From NCBI RefSeq assembly GCF_000682775.1, contig NZ_AWFI01000017.1:143578-207577 (forward strand): a stretch of DNA of 64,000 nt, read 5' to 3'. Source of the DNA: Hyphomonas sp. L-53-1-40. Lineage in GTDB: Bacteria; Pseudomonadota; Alphaproteobacteria; Caulobacterales; Hyphomonadaceae. Below are positions 1-8,550 of the stretch, in pieces. The stretch's first letter is position 1; every line of letters begins with the position of its first letter. Below the pieces are notes generated by a model. That model was not told the origin of the DNA. It did not search any database and worked only from the letters and a program-made list of their open reading frames with translations. The position numbers and the translations under genes were made by a program.

Positions 1-536
1 CTGACCGCGGAACCAAAGTGCCAGACGCGATGAATTTTCATCTGCGCCCACATCCGATTGCCGTCTTGAAGGCAGATAAGGTGGATGATGACTTCCACGC
101 CCGCTTCAGCGCAACCGAGCGGCATTATCGCTTCATCATTATCAATCGACGCGCTCACCTCACGCTGGATGACGGTCGGGCCTGGCGGATATCGTCACAG
201 TTGGACGCCGACAAGATGCATGAAGCCGCGCAGATACTTGTCGGGACGCATGACTTCACGACATTCCGCGATACGGATTGCCAAGCCAAATCGCCGGTTA
301 AGACGCTCAATGCGATCTCTGTTTCACGTTATGGAGATCGGGTCGAGATGACCTGTCGGTCGAAGAGTTTCCTGCACAGGCAGGTTCGTTCGATCATGGG
401 TAGCCTGGTGGATGTCGGGCGTGGCAAGCAACCTGTCGAATGGATCGCGGAGATCCTGGCGGCTGCCGAGCGGACGGCGTGCGGGCCCATATCCCCTCCG
501 GACGGGCTCTATCTTGAAAAAGTAGATTATGAATAG
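1..536 (+). CDS. truA: tRNA pseudouridine(38-40) synthase TruA, 3' part
   Basis: This gene enters from the left edge, so its start and its catalytic-Asp motif (GRTDAGVHA in the family) lie outside the window. The reading frame is open from base 3, and about 177 of the usual ~245-260 residues are present. The visible part carries TruA landmarks: the AMNFHLRPHPIAV stretch that follows the active-site half, the YRFIIINR strand, GTHDFTTFR, and the C-terminal FLHRQVRSIMGSLVDVGRGK segment. TruA isomerises uridines 38-40 in the anticodon arm of many tRNAs in the cytoplasm. A GTG codon at 18 is an internal codon and not the real start. The next gene begins 79 bases downstream and is unrelated, so truA is probably the last gene of its unit. 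Confidence 0.93.
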   Translation, partial: DRGTKVPDAMNFHLRPHPIAVLKADKVDDDFHARFSATERHYRFIIINRRAHLTLDDGRAWRISSQLDADKMHEAAQILVGTHDFTTFRDTDCQAKSPVKTLNAISVSRYGDRVEMTCRSKSFLHRQVRSIMGSLVDVGRGKQPVEWIAEILAAAERTACGPISPPDGLYLEKVDYE

Positions 537-615
537 TCCCGCCTGACGCGAAGTCAGTCTGTGCATATTTCCGCTTCCGCTTTAGCCTTCCTGAAAAACA
601 ATAGGGAGCGAAAAG

Positions 616-1851
616 ATGGCCATTGATTTTACGATACCGGAAGAGGCAAAAGAAGTCCGCGAGCGCGTGCGCAAATGGGTGCAGGAAGAATGCATTCCTG
701 CTGAACAGGAAATGTCCAACGGTCGCGGGTTCAATGACGTGTTGCCAGAACTGCGCAAGAAGGCGCGCGCGCAAGGCCTGTGGTTGCCCTTCATCCCAGT
801 CGAGCATGGCGGAATGGGCCTTGGGCCGCTGGCCAATGCGCTGGTCCAGATGGAACTTGGCCAGAGCCATCTCGGTGCGCTGTCGATGAATTCGCAAGGT
901 CCGGATGATGCGACCATGCTCACACTGTTGGCCTACGGCACCGACTTTCAGAAAGAAAAGTACCTGAAACCGCTGCTGAATGGCGAAAAGCGCATTTGCT
1001 ATTCCATGACGGAGAAGGCGGCCGGCGCGGATGCCACTGGCATGCAGACGCGTGCGGAAAAGGACGGCAAGGGCAATTACGTCCTGAATGGTGAGAAATG
1101 GTTTTCCAGCGCCGCCACCGCTGCTGACATCGCGGTCGTCATGGCCAAGACCAATCCGGACGCGCCTCGCCATCAACAATTCTCCACCTTCATCGTGGAG
1201 CTGCCCAATCCGGGTTACAAGATCATCCGTGATATTCCCACCATGGCAGTGCATGGGCCCCACTATGAAGAGATGGGCGGCGGCCATGCTGAAGTGAAGA
1301 TCGAGAACCTCGTCGTGCCGGAAGAAAATCTGCTCGGCGGGGAAGGGGGCGGATTCTCCATGGGCCAGCATCGCCTGGCCTATGGTCGCCTGCGTCACGG
1401 CATGCACAATGTAGCGATGGCTCAGCGCGCGCTCGATCTGGCTACGGAGCATGTTACAAGCCGAGAGACGTTTGGTCAGCCGCTGGAAGATCGCCAGGGG
1501 GTCCAGTTCATGTTGGCTGAGTGCGCAAGCCAACTCTATATTGCGCGGCTGATGCTGATGCACATTGCCTACAAAGCCGAGAATGGCATGGACCTGAGGC
1601 AAGAGAACGGAATCGCTAAAGTGTTCCTTGCGAACATGGTTCACAAAGTGGTCGACACCGCGATCCAGCTGCATGGCGCCCTTGGCTATTCGCTCGATAC
1701 ACCCCTGGCGGCCTGGTACACGCACATCCGGTCCCAACGTCTCGTAGATGGGCCGGACGAAGTGCACAAATGGATTACCGGCAAGAATGTCATTCGCGCG
1801 TTCCGGAAGGACGGCACGACCGCGGCCGCAGCGGGCGGGGATCTGCTTTGA
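616..1851 (+). CDS. Acyl-CoA dehydrogenase family protein (ACAD10/11-like)
   Basis: This is a 411-residue FAD-dependent acyl-CoA dehydrogenase, which introduces a trans-2,3 double bond into acyl-CoA and passes electrons to ETF. The length is normal for the soluble family. Residues 128-142 carry the flavin-loop signature (CYSMTEKAAGADATG). The middle beta domain follows, and the C-terminal helical domain has RETFGQPLEDRQGVQ and LHGALGYS. The position that holds the catalytic Glu in the short/medium-chain enzymes (YEGT) reads DGPDEVH at 378-384, the pattern of the ACAD10/11-like branch, so Asp is the probable base (inference from family alignment). A GGGAG ribosome site sits eight bases before the ATG. 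The stop overlaps the start of the EthD-like gene. The natural substrate cannot be told from sequence. Confidence 0.93.
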   Translation: MAIDFTIPEEAKEVRERVRKWVQEECIPAEQEMSNGRGFNDVLPELRKKARAQGLWLPFIPVEHGGMGLGPLANALVQMELGQSHLGALSMNSQGPDDATMLTLLAYGTDFQKEKYLKPLLNGEKRICYSMTEKAAGADATGMQTRAEKDGKGNYVLNGEKWFSSAATAADIAVVMAKTNPDAPRHQQFSTFIVELPNPGYKIIRDIPTMAVHGPHYEEMGGGHAEVKIENLVVPEENLLGGEGGGFSMGQHRLAYGRLRHGMHNVAMAQRALDLATEHVTSRETFGQPLEDRQGVQFMLAECASQLYIARLMLMHIAYKAENGMDLRQENGIAKVFLANMVHKVVDTAIQLHGALGYSLDTPLAAWYTHIRSQRLVDGPDEVHKWITGKNVIRAFRKDGTTAAAAGGDLL

Positions 1852-2213
1852 TCAAGCTGACCTTTTGCCTGCGCCGCTTGCCCCATCTGAGCCGTGAGGA
1901 GTTTCAGCGCTACTGGCGGGAGCAGCATGCCCCGCTGGTGGCGAAGCATGCCGAGACGCTGGGAATACTGCGTTACGTGCAGTGCCATACCGGACACAAT
2001 GAATTGAATGATGCCATGCAAGGCTCACGCGGTGGACCGAAGGCATATGACGGGGTCGCCGAACTCTGGTTCGAAAGCGAGGAGAGCATGGCTGCCAATT
2101 CCAGCGAGGAAGTGGCGAAGGCGGGCGCGGAATTGCTGGAGGACGAGAAGAAGTTCATCGACCTTGCCAGTTCCCCGCTCTGGTTTGGAGAGGAGCATGC
2201 GATCGTGGGTTAG
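1848..2213 (+). CDS. EthD domain-containing small protein
   Basis: This 121-residue protein has the ferredoxin-like alpha/beta fold of EthD/Dabb proteins. Diagnostic parts are the N-terminal strand (IKLTFCLRR), the FQRYWREQHAPLV helix, and a C-terminal FIDLASSPLWFGEEH tail. The open frame extends further upstream, but that part lies inside the dehydrogenase gene and matches nothing. The TTG at 1848 places residue 1 at the expected start of the fold and overlaps the dehydrogenase stop in TTGA, implying translational coupling. EthD-like proteins are usually small dimeric accessory proteins or lyases. Here the coupling suggests a role in the same catabolic step as the acyl-CoA dehydrogenase, but no reaction can be assigned. 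Confidence 0.85.
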   Translation: MIKLTFCLRRLPHLSREEFQRYWREQHAPLVAKHAETLGILRYVQCHTGHNELNDAMQGSRGGPKAYDGVAELWFESEESMAANSSEEVAKAGAELLEDEKKFIDLASSPLWFGEEHAIVG

Positions 2214-2353
2214 TCGCAACGCTCTGCGTTCGCCTCCAGTGTTGTTCGCCGTGAGTGTGTCATCGCCGGTTCTCACACAGGCAGTGGCGCGCACGAGAAG
2301 TTGGGATTGCGACGCATCGGGAACTTTGCCTCCTGTCGCGTGTTCTTGGAGGT

Positions 2354-3754
2354 GTGAACTCGCTACAACTCCTGACTTGTGTTCGCTCCGCGGCATCGAG
2401 CGTCAAATATGCGGTGCTAATTGTGCTGTGCTTGGTGTTGTTCGTCCCAACCTCCGTGGCACAGACTTCGGACACAACCGAAGATCCCAGTCCGATCATT
2501 CAGACTCCTCCTACGGTTAGCGATGCGTCCATCAAATCTCGTATTTCCGCCATCTTTGATGAGATCGGATCGCTGAACCGTGTGACGGTCGAAGTTAATC
2601 ACGGTGTCGTACGGCTGGCCGGGGAAGTCCCCAGCACCAGCGCTGTTGCCCGCGCCGAAGATCTGGCCTTGCGTGTAAATGGCGTTGTCACGGTTGAGAA
2701 CGAAATCGACCGAAGCTTGTCAGTTGAAGATAGCGCGACGCCGTTTTTTGGGGACCCGTCTGATACGTGGGGAAGTGTTGTCCGCGCTCTTCCACTTTAC
2801 GGTATCGCATTGGGAGTATTTCTCACGATTGCGCTGATTGGACACTTGGTTGCCTCTTGGCGGAGTTTTTGGCGTTGGATTCTGCCAAATCCGTTTCTCG
2901 TAGAACTGGTTTCGGGTGCGTTCCGTATTGTCTTGCTGCTGGTCGCTCTCGTGGTCGCGATGAGCATTTTGGGTGCTACAACGGTAATGGGAACTATTCT
3001 CGGCGGAGCCGGCGTCATCGGCCTGGCGATCGGCATTTCTGTCCGAGACACACTGGAAAACTACATTTCTTCCATAATGCTGAGTGTGCGCCAGCCATTC
3101 AGGGCAAATGAGCATGTTCTGATTGATGAATATGAGGGAAAGGTGATGCGCTTGACCTCTCGTGCCACCGTGCTGATGACGATGGATGGTAATCATCTCC
3201 GCATCCCCAACTCGACAGTATTCAAGGCCGTTATCCTGAATTACACCCGCAATCCAGAACGCCGGTTTGAGTTCGATCTTGGAGTCGATGCGGCCGATGA
3301 CCCTGTCGCGGCAATGCAGCTTGGCCTCGATAAGTTAAAAGCGCTACGTTTCGTGTTAGACCATCCGGAGCCGGAAGCTTTCATCCAGACGGTTGGAGAC
3401 TCAAACATTATCCTTCATTTCATGGGATGGGTGGATCAGGCGCAAACAAACTTTGCGAAGGGACGCGGCCTCGCGATAGCCGCGACCAAGGATGTTCTGG
3501 AAGAGGCGGGCTTTACTTTGCCGGAGCCGATTTACCGGCTGCGTTTCGACAGCGGCGTAGAAGATGCGCTAAAAAGCGGTAAACCGGAGATTGGCACCCA
3601 GCAGCATGCAGGTGTCAAACGTCCGAAGCCTCATGTTGATACGCGCGAAGCCACGGATGTCGCTGCCGACAACACCCTTGATGAAAAGGTGGCGGCTGAA
3701 CGCGCCAACAACACCGAAGATGACCTGCTGGATGAACAAAGCCCCGTGGAGTGA
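2354..3754 (+). CDS. Mechanosensitive ion channel (BON domain + MscS)
   Basis: The protein is about 466 residues. It starts with a signal sequence (VKYAVLIVLCLVLFVPTSVAQ), then a BON domain with NRVTVEVNHGVVRLAGEVPS and a repeating VNGV turn. Two or three transmembrane helices follow (around bases 2790-3060), then the MscS pore and beta domain: GLAIGISVRDTLENYISSIM, the RANEHVLIDEYEGKV strand and a LRIPNSTVFKAVILNYTRN motif. The C-terminal ~60 residues are charged and probably disordered. It should open under membrane tension to release solutes, with the BON domain in the periplasm. The start is uncertain: the frame is open back to GTG 2255, and I chose GTG 2354 because it gives a compact signal peptide, although the GGAGG before it is only one base away. 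Confidence 0.85.
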   Translation: MNSLQLLTCVRSAASSVKYAVLIVLCLVLFVPTSVAQTSDTTEDPSPIIQTPPTVSDASIKSRISAIFDEIGSLNRVTVEVNHGVVRLAGEVPSTSAVARAEDLALRVNGVVTVENEIDRSLSVEDSATPFFGDPSDTWGSVVRALPLYGIALGVFLTIALIGHLVASWRSFWRWILPNPFLVELVSGAFRIVLLLVALVVAMSILGATTVMGTILGGAGVIGLAIGISVRDTLENYISSIMLSVRQPFRANEHVLIDEYEGKVMRLTSRATVLMTMDGNHLRIPNSTVFKAVILNYTRNPERRFEFDLGVDAADDPVAAMQLGLDKLKALRFVLDHPEPEAFIQTVGDSNIILHFMGWVDQAQTNFAKGRGLAIAATKDVLEEAGFTLPEPIYRLRFDSGVEDALKSGKPEIGTQQHAGVKRPKPHVDTREATDVAADNTLDEKVAAERANNTEDDLLDEQSPVE

Positions 3755-3782
3755 ACGAGGTGAATGTGCATCGTGACGACGG

Positions 3783-4985
3783 CTAAAGTGCGTTGGTCGG
3801 TAGAGCGTTTTCAAGGTCCGCGAGAATATCGACCAAATCCTCCAGCCCGACAGACAAACGGACCAGGCCGTCAGAGATACCATGCTCCAGCCGTTCTTCC
3901 TGTGAGTATGTCGAGTGGGTCATGCTGGCAGGATGCTGAATCAGGGATTCCGCGTCGCCGAGGCTGACGGCGCGCTGAATCAGGCGGAGCTGGTCCATCA
4001 TGGCCGTTCCGGCTTCGAAGCCCCCCTTCAGCTCAAAAGCGATCATGCCGCCAAAGGCACTCATCTGGCGGCACGCAAGCTCATGTTGCGGATGACTTGG
4101 GAGGCCGGGATAGTAGACTTCGGAAACTGCAGGGTGGCGCTCCAGCCACTCTGCTACGGTCTGCCCGCTCTCGCAATGGCGCGCCATCCGCAGTTGCAGT
4201 GTCTTCAGGCCCCGCATAACCAGCATCGCCGTCAGTGGGGCCATCACCGAGCCGGTCATGTCCTTCACGCCAATCATCCGAATGTTATGGATAAGGTCGG
4301 CGCGGCCACAGACCACGCCCGCGACGAGATCACCATGCCCGCCAAGGTACTTTGTTGCTGAGTGAATCACGAAATCGGCGCCCAGTTCGATTGGCCGGGT
4401 CAGGAGGGGCGACGCATAGGTGTTGTCGACCACCGTCAACGCTCCGGCCTGTTTCGCGACGGCTGAAACGGCGACAATGTCGACCAGCCGCATGTTCGGA
4501 TTGGCCGGGGTTTCAAAATAGACGATCCGGGTCTGCTCGCTGATCGCTTCGCGCAAATTGTCCGGATCGCGCAGGTCAACATGAGTGACCTTCACGCCGA
4601 AGCGCGAAAGGCCGTCGCGCATGAACGCAAATGTGCAACCATACAGCGTCTTGTCGGTGATAATTTCGTCGCCTGGCTTTACCAATGTCCACAAGGTAGC
4701 GGAGATGGCGCCCATACCACTGGCGGTTGCGAGCCCTGCCTCTGCGCCTTCGAGATTTGCCACTCGGGATTCGAGCAAGGCGACCGTTGGATTGGAGATG
4801 CGGGAATATATGTGCCCTTCGGTTTCGCCTGCAAAAAGTGCTGATCCTGTTGCAGTGTCGGGGAAAACGAAGGTAGACGTCATGTGCACGGGCGGAGTAA
4901 GGGAGTGAGAATGACTTGCAGGTGCGTAGCCATGGTGGATGGCGCGCGTTGCGAGTCCGTGAGAGCGAGCGGTATCGTGTGGCAA
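3783..4985 (-). CDS. mdeA: L-methionine gamma-lyase
   Basis: This 400-residue PLP enzyme of the Cys/Met metabolism family splits L-methionine to methanethiol, 2-oxobutanoate and ammonia. Features point to methionine gamma-lyase and not cystathionine gamma-synthase: the TRAIHHGY start, LYGCTFAFMRDGL with the Cys at 117 (equivalent to Cys116 of the Pseudomonas putida enzyme), the PLP lysine at 212 in SATKYLGGHGD, and SLGDAESLIQHPASMTHS. The frame is open to 5066, but AGGAGG at 4993-4998 lies seven bases before TTG 4985, which also matches the family's N-terminus. An Lrp-type regulator is divergent at 5098, as with mdeR next to mdeA in pseudomonads (known from the family), so methionine-responsive control is likely. 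Confidence 0.9.
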   Translation of the reverse strand: MPHDTARSHGLATRAIHHGYAPASHSHSLTPPVHMTSTFVFPDTATGSALFAGETEGHIYSRISNPTVALLESRVANLEGAEAGLATASGMGAISATLWTLVKPGDEIITDKTLYGCTFAFMRDGLSRFGVKVTHVDLRDPDNLREAISEQTRIVYFETPANPNMRLVDIVAVSAVAKQAGALTVVDNTYASPLLTRPIELGADFVIHSATKYLGGHGDLVAGVVCGRADLIHNIRMIGVKDMTGSVMAPLTAMLVMRGLKTLQLRMARHCESGQTVAEWLERHPAVSEVYYPGLPSHPQHELACRQMSAFGGMIAFELKGGFEAGTAMMDQLRLIQRAVSLGDAESLIQHPASMTHSTYSQEERLEHGISDGLVRLSVGLEDLVDILADLENALPTNAL

Positions 4986-5049
4986 CGGGGAACCTCCTGA
5001 GCTGTTCGCACAATCTAGCAGCACACTTGGGACATGTGCTGTCAATTTA

Positions 5050-5075
5050 TGCCAATAAAGAAGCAAAAATTGGCA
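5050..5075. promoter_or_regulatory. Inverted repeat between mdeA and the Lrp-type gene, candidate operator
   Basis: TGCCAAT (5050-5056) and ATTGGCA (5069-5075) form perfect 7-bp arms around a 12-bp A-rich spacer in the 112-bp divergent intergenic region. The site lies about 23 bp before the regulator start and 65 bp before the mdeA start. Symmetry, AT-rich centre and position fit an Lrp/AsnC-family binding site. Function is inferred. Confidence 0.55.
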
Positions 5076-5097
5076 GAAATAACCAACTGGGGGTTAT

Positions 5098-5562
5098 ATG
5101 GACAAGATTGATGCTAACATTGTGCGCGCCTTGCAAGAGGATGGCCGCCTGACCAATCAGGATCTGGCAGAAAAGGTCGGATTATCCCCTTCGCCCTGCC
5201 TGCGCCGGGTCAGGAACTTGGAAAAGGCGGGGATCATCAAGGGGTATTGTGCGACGATTGATCAGAAGGCATGCGGGTATCCCATCACGTGCTTCGTGCG
5301 CATCCGTTTGTCGATTCACACCGAAGACACAATTCAGAAATTCGAGAGGATCGTGCATGATACGCCCGAAGTGCTGGATTGCCATCTGATGGCGGGCGGA
5401 TCGGACTATCAGCTGCGAGTGGTGACCGGCGGACTCGATGAATATGAGGAGCTGGTACGCCATACGTTTCAAAAACTACCGGGTATTTCGTCGGTCGAAA
5501 CCAGCTTTGCCTATGGAGTCGTGAAAAAGTCCCGCGTGCTGCCGGTCAAAATACGGGCCTGA
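5098..5562 (+). CDS. Lrp/AsnC family transcriptional regulator
   Basis: This 154-residue regulator has an N-terminal winged helix-turn-helix (DKIDANIVRALQEDGRLTNQDLAEKVGLSPSP..RRVRNLEKAGIIKGY) and a C-terminal RAM ligand-binding domain (from about residue 66, with GGSDYQLRVV). The ATG at 5098 follows a short G-rich stretch (GGGGG) that is a plausible ribosome site. It is divergent from methionine gamma-lyase, with a palindrome between them, so its likely job is sensing methionine or a related amino acid and controlling mdeA and itself. Similar divergent pairs are known in Pseudomonas (MdeR). It could also act more widely, since several Lrp-type proteins regulate distant genes. Confidence 0.92.
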   Translation: MDKIDANIVRALQEDGRLTNQDLAEKVGLSPSPCLRRVRNLEKAGIIKGYCATIDQKACGYPITCFVRIRLSIHTEDTIQKFERIVHDTPEVLDCHLMAGGSDYQLRVVTGGLDEYEELVRHTFQKLPGISSVETSFAYGVVKKSRVLPVKIRA

Positions 5563-5675
5563 CGAGCTGTTCCATGGGGGTGGCGGTTCAAAATTGATGA
5601 AATTCACTCCCTTCCTGTACTTGCGCCGCGATACCGGCATAGGCGCGGGGGAGGGACCTGCTATATAGGCAAGCG

Positions 5676-8528
5676 ATGAGCACAGATTCCCCCGACCAGT
5701 CAGCGCAAGAACCCACCCTTGTTGAATCCCGCAATCGGACGAGCCGCCGACCGGGCAAGTGGCGTATTTCGAACATCATTGATGGTCGCGCGCTTCGCGT
5801 GAAGTTGACCGCTGCGGCGCTCGACAACATCGGCGATGCTCAGGCGATGCGGAAGGCCGCGCTGGACCATTTGCACGGGGCCATGTTTCGCGGGCGAATG
5901 ATTGCCCAGGAGCGCTTGCAACAGGGCGCCGAAGGGCTGGATACCGCACGTCTTCTATCTGCGGTACAGGACGAAGTAATCCATGCATTGTACGATTTTA
6001 CCACGACGCACGTTCACCGCGCGCGCAACCCGACAGAGGCCGAACGCCTCGCTATTGTTGCTACGGGCGGATACGGTCGTGGGGTGATGGCGCCGTCCTC
6101 CGACACCGATCTGTTGTTCCTGCGCGCATACAAGGCCTCTCCGCACACGGAGAGTGTGATCGAATATATGCTCTATGCCCTGTGGGATATGGGGCTCAAA
6201 GTTGGCAATGCATTCCGTACACCCGCTGAATGCGTGAAGTCGGCGGCAGAGGACGTTACCATAAAGACATCCCTACTGGACGCGCGGTTCATGTGTGGCG
6301 ACCAGGCACTGTTCGACGAGATGCAAGCCAAGTTTAAAAAGGATGCCGTCGAGGGCAAGGACGCTGAGTTTATCGCCGACAAACTGGCGGAACGCGATGC
6401 GCGGCATGCGCGCCAGGGTGATGCACGTTATGTCGTTGAGCCAAATATTAAGGAGGGCAAAGGTGGCCTGCGCGACCTGCAAACGCTCTACTGGATTGTG
6501 AAACACATTTACGGCGGTCGAACATTGGAAGATGTGATGAAGGGCGGCCCCTTCACGCGTAGCGAGTACGGCTCATTCATACGATCAGCCAAGTTTCTCT
6601 GGACGGTTAGGTGTCATCTCCACTTCGTGACTGGCCGAGCCGAAGAACGTCTGAGTTTTGACCTGCAGCCAGAAATTGCGGCTCGAATGGGCTATCGGGA
6701 CAGAACGGGTCAACTGGGTGTTGAACGGTTCATGAAGCGCTATTTTCTGGTTGCAAAAGATGTTGGCGCATTGACGCGAATTATTGCCGCCAAGCTGGAA
6801 GCGGAACAGAAAAAGAGGCCTGAAGGGTTCCGTCGCCTGTTGCCGCAAAAAACACCGCAGGCGTTGGACGATCCCGGTTTTGTCATCGATTCCGGGCGGG
6901 TCGGCATCACGTCAGAAGATGTGATGAAGCGCGATCCGCTGAACATGCTGCGGCTGTTTATTATTGCCCGGCGTGAAAACAAGGATATTCATCCCGATGC
7001 CCTATCGGCAATTACGCGCAATCTGAGGGGGCTCAACGAACAAGTTCGGAGTACAGAAGAAGCTCGCACGCTTATTCTTGACGCCGTCATTGGCAGCAAG
7101 GACCCTGCCTTGATTCTCCGCCGCATGAATGAAGCGGGTGTGTTGGGAAAGGCCATTCCGGAGTTTGGCGGGATTGTCGCGCAAACACAGTTCAACATGT
7201 ATCATCACTATACGGTGGATGAGCATACGATCCGCGCAGTTGAGGCGATTGCCGAGATGGAGCAGGTCAACGCTGAGCGCGTGCCGCTTGCAACCGAGAT
7301 ATTCCCGCTGATCGAAAACCGCCGCGCGCTTTACCTCGCCATGTTGTTGCACGACACGGGCAAGGGACGGGGCGACCAGCAGATTGAAGGCATGAAAACG
7401 TCGACCCGCGCCTGTCAACGCCTTGGCATACCTGCGGACGAGACTGAACTTGTTGCCTGGCTCGTGGGCAACCATCTTGAACTCAGCGAAACGGCGCAGA
7501 AGCGCGACATTTCGGACCCGCGCACGGTGACGCAATTTGCCAATCTTGTGGGCTCATTGGAGCGATTGCGATTGCTCTATATCCTTACCGCAGCAGATAT
7601 TCGCGCTGTTGGCCCCGGCGTATGGAACGCGTGGAAAGGCCAGTTGATGGCCGATCTCTATCACAATACAGCCGCAGCTCTGCGCGGCGGCCGAGCCGAT
7701 GAGGCGGGTGTGCAGGCGCATCTCGAGGCGCGCGCCGAGTCGCGTCGTGAAGCGCTGGTTGAGGATTTAGGGAGTATTCCGCCGGTCCTGCTGGAAATGG
7801 AAACAGCGTATTGGACGGGCTTTGACGTGCCTGAGCTCACTTGGCATGCAACCGCCCTGAAAGGATCGGGCAACGTCGTATGCTACCGCTTTCCGCCCGA
7901 AGGTGGTGCGCTCACCCTGCTCGTATCAGGGCAGGACCGTGCCGGGCTGTTTGCGGACCTTGCCGGAACATTGGCCAATCTCGGTGCAAACGTCGTTTCG
8001 GCGCAAGTCTTCACGAACCGCAGTGGACGGATTGTCGATATCTTCATGGTGCAAGATGCTGCGCAAAAGCCGTTCGGCCAAAAGGACGAGACGCGACTGA
8101 GGCGTCTGGAGACAGCGCTGGCGGAAACGTTGGATGGAGGAAGTGTCAAGGATTTGGCAACCTCCCGCACCGGGCGCCGCCAGGCGGCCTTCCTTGTGCA
8201 GCCGTCTGCGCAGATCCGGAATGATGTTTCGACCGAGTATACGGTGGTCGATATTGCCGGGCGAGACCGGCCGGGCTTGCTCTATGATGTGGCCAGCGTA
8301 TTGGCTGACAGTGGCCTGTCCATTCACTCGGCTCATGTGGGGTCTTATGGCGAGCGCATGTTTGACGCCTTTTATGTTCAGACGAGCGATGGGAAAAAGC
8401 TGACCGGCTCTGCCCAGATTGAGACATTGAAGGATCGTCTTCTCGACGCATTGGGCCAGCATGAACCGGACGCGCCGGAAACACCGGCCCGGAAGCTCAG
8501 GCGTTCGCGCGCAGTGGACAGTTTCTGA
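5676..8528 (+). CDS. glnD: Bifunctional [protein-PII] uridylyltransferase/uridylyl-removing enzyme
   Basis: This 950-residue protein is the nitrogen sensor that adds UMP to PII proteins when glutamine is low and removes it when glutamine is high. The nucleotidyltransferase motif is GGYGRG at 131-136 with DTD at 143-145. The PII-uridylyltransferase linker follows (EPNIKEGKGGLRDLQTL). The HD phosphohydrolase site is LLHDTGKG around residues 556-563. Two C-terminal ACT domains, which bind glutamine, start near residues 745 (SGQDRAGLFADL) and 854 (VVDIAGRDRPGLLYDV). All catalytic elements are intact. A TATATA element lies at 5662-5667 just before the start. The C-terminal tail of about 20 residues is basic and probably disordered. 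murJ follows after 22 bases, an arrangement common in alphaproteobacteria. Confidence 0.97.
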   Translation: MSTDSPDQSAQEPTLVESRNRTSRRPGKWRISNIIDGRALRVKLTAAALDNIGDAQAMRKAALDHLHGAMFRGRMIAQERLQQGAEGLDTARLLSAVQDEVIHALYDFTTTHVHRARNPTEAERLAIVATGGYGRGVMAPSSDTDLLFLRAYKASPHTESVIEYMLYALWDMGLKVGNAFRTPAECVKSAAEDVTIKTSLLDARFMCGDQALFDEMQAKFKKDAVEGKDAEFIADKLAERDARHARQGDARYVVEPNIKEGKGGLRDLQTLYWIVKHIYGGRTLEDVMKGGPFTRSEYGSFIRSAKFLWTVRCHLHFVTGRAEERLSFDLQPEIAARMGYRDRTGQLGVERFMKRYFLVAKDVGALTRIIAAKLEAEQKKRPEGFRRLLPQKTPQALDDPGFVIDSGRVGITSEDVMKRDPLNMLRLFIIARRENKDIHPDALSAITRNLRGLNEQVRSTEEARTLILDAVIGSKDPALILRRMNEAGVLGKAIPEFGGIVAQTQFNMYHHYTVDEHTIRAVEAIAEMEQVNAERVPLATEIFPLIENRRALYLAMLLHDTGKGRGDQQIEGMKTSTRACQRLGIPADETELVAWLVGNHLELSETAQKRDISDPRTVTQFANLVGSLERLRLLYILTAADIRAVGPGVWNAWKGQLMADLYHNTAAALRGGRADEAGVQAHLEARAESRREALVEDLGSIPPVLLEMETAYWTGFDVPELTWHATALKGSGNVVCYRFPPEGGALTLLVSGQDRAGLFADLAGTLANLGANVVSAQVFTNRSGRIVDIFMVQDAAQKPFGQKDETRLRRLETALAETLDGGSVKDLATSRTGRRQAAFLVQPSAQIRNDVSTEYTVVDIAGRDRPGLLYDVASVLADSGLSIHSAHVGSYGERMFDAFYVQTSDGKKLTGSAQIETLKDRLLDALGQHEPDAPETPARKLRRSRAVDSF

Positions 8529-8550
8529 GAATTCGATCAGGGATTCCCGC

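Noticed and set aside
394..1767. 457-residue open frame on the minus strand
   Set aside because: It lies opposite the acyl-CoA dehydrogenase and truA end, has no recognisable family, and is typical of shadow frames in GC-rich genes.
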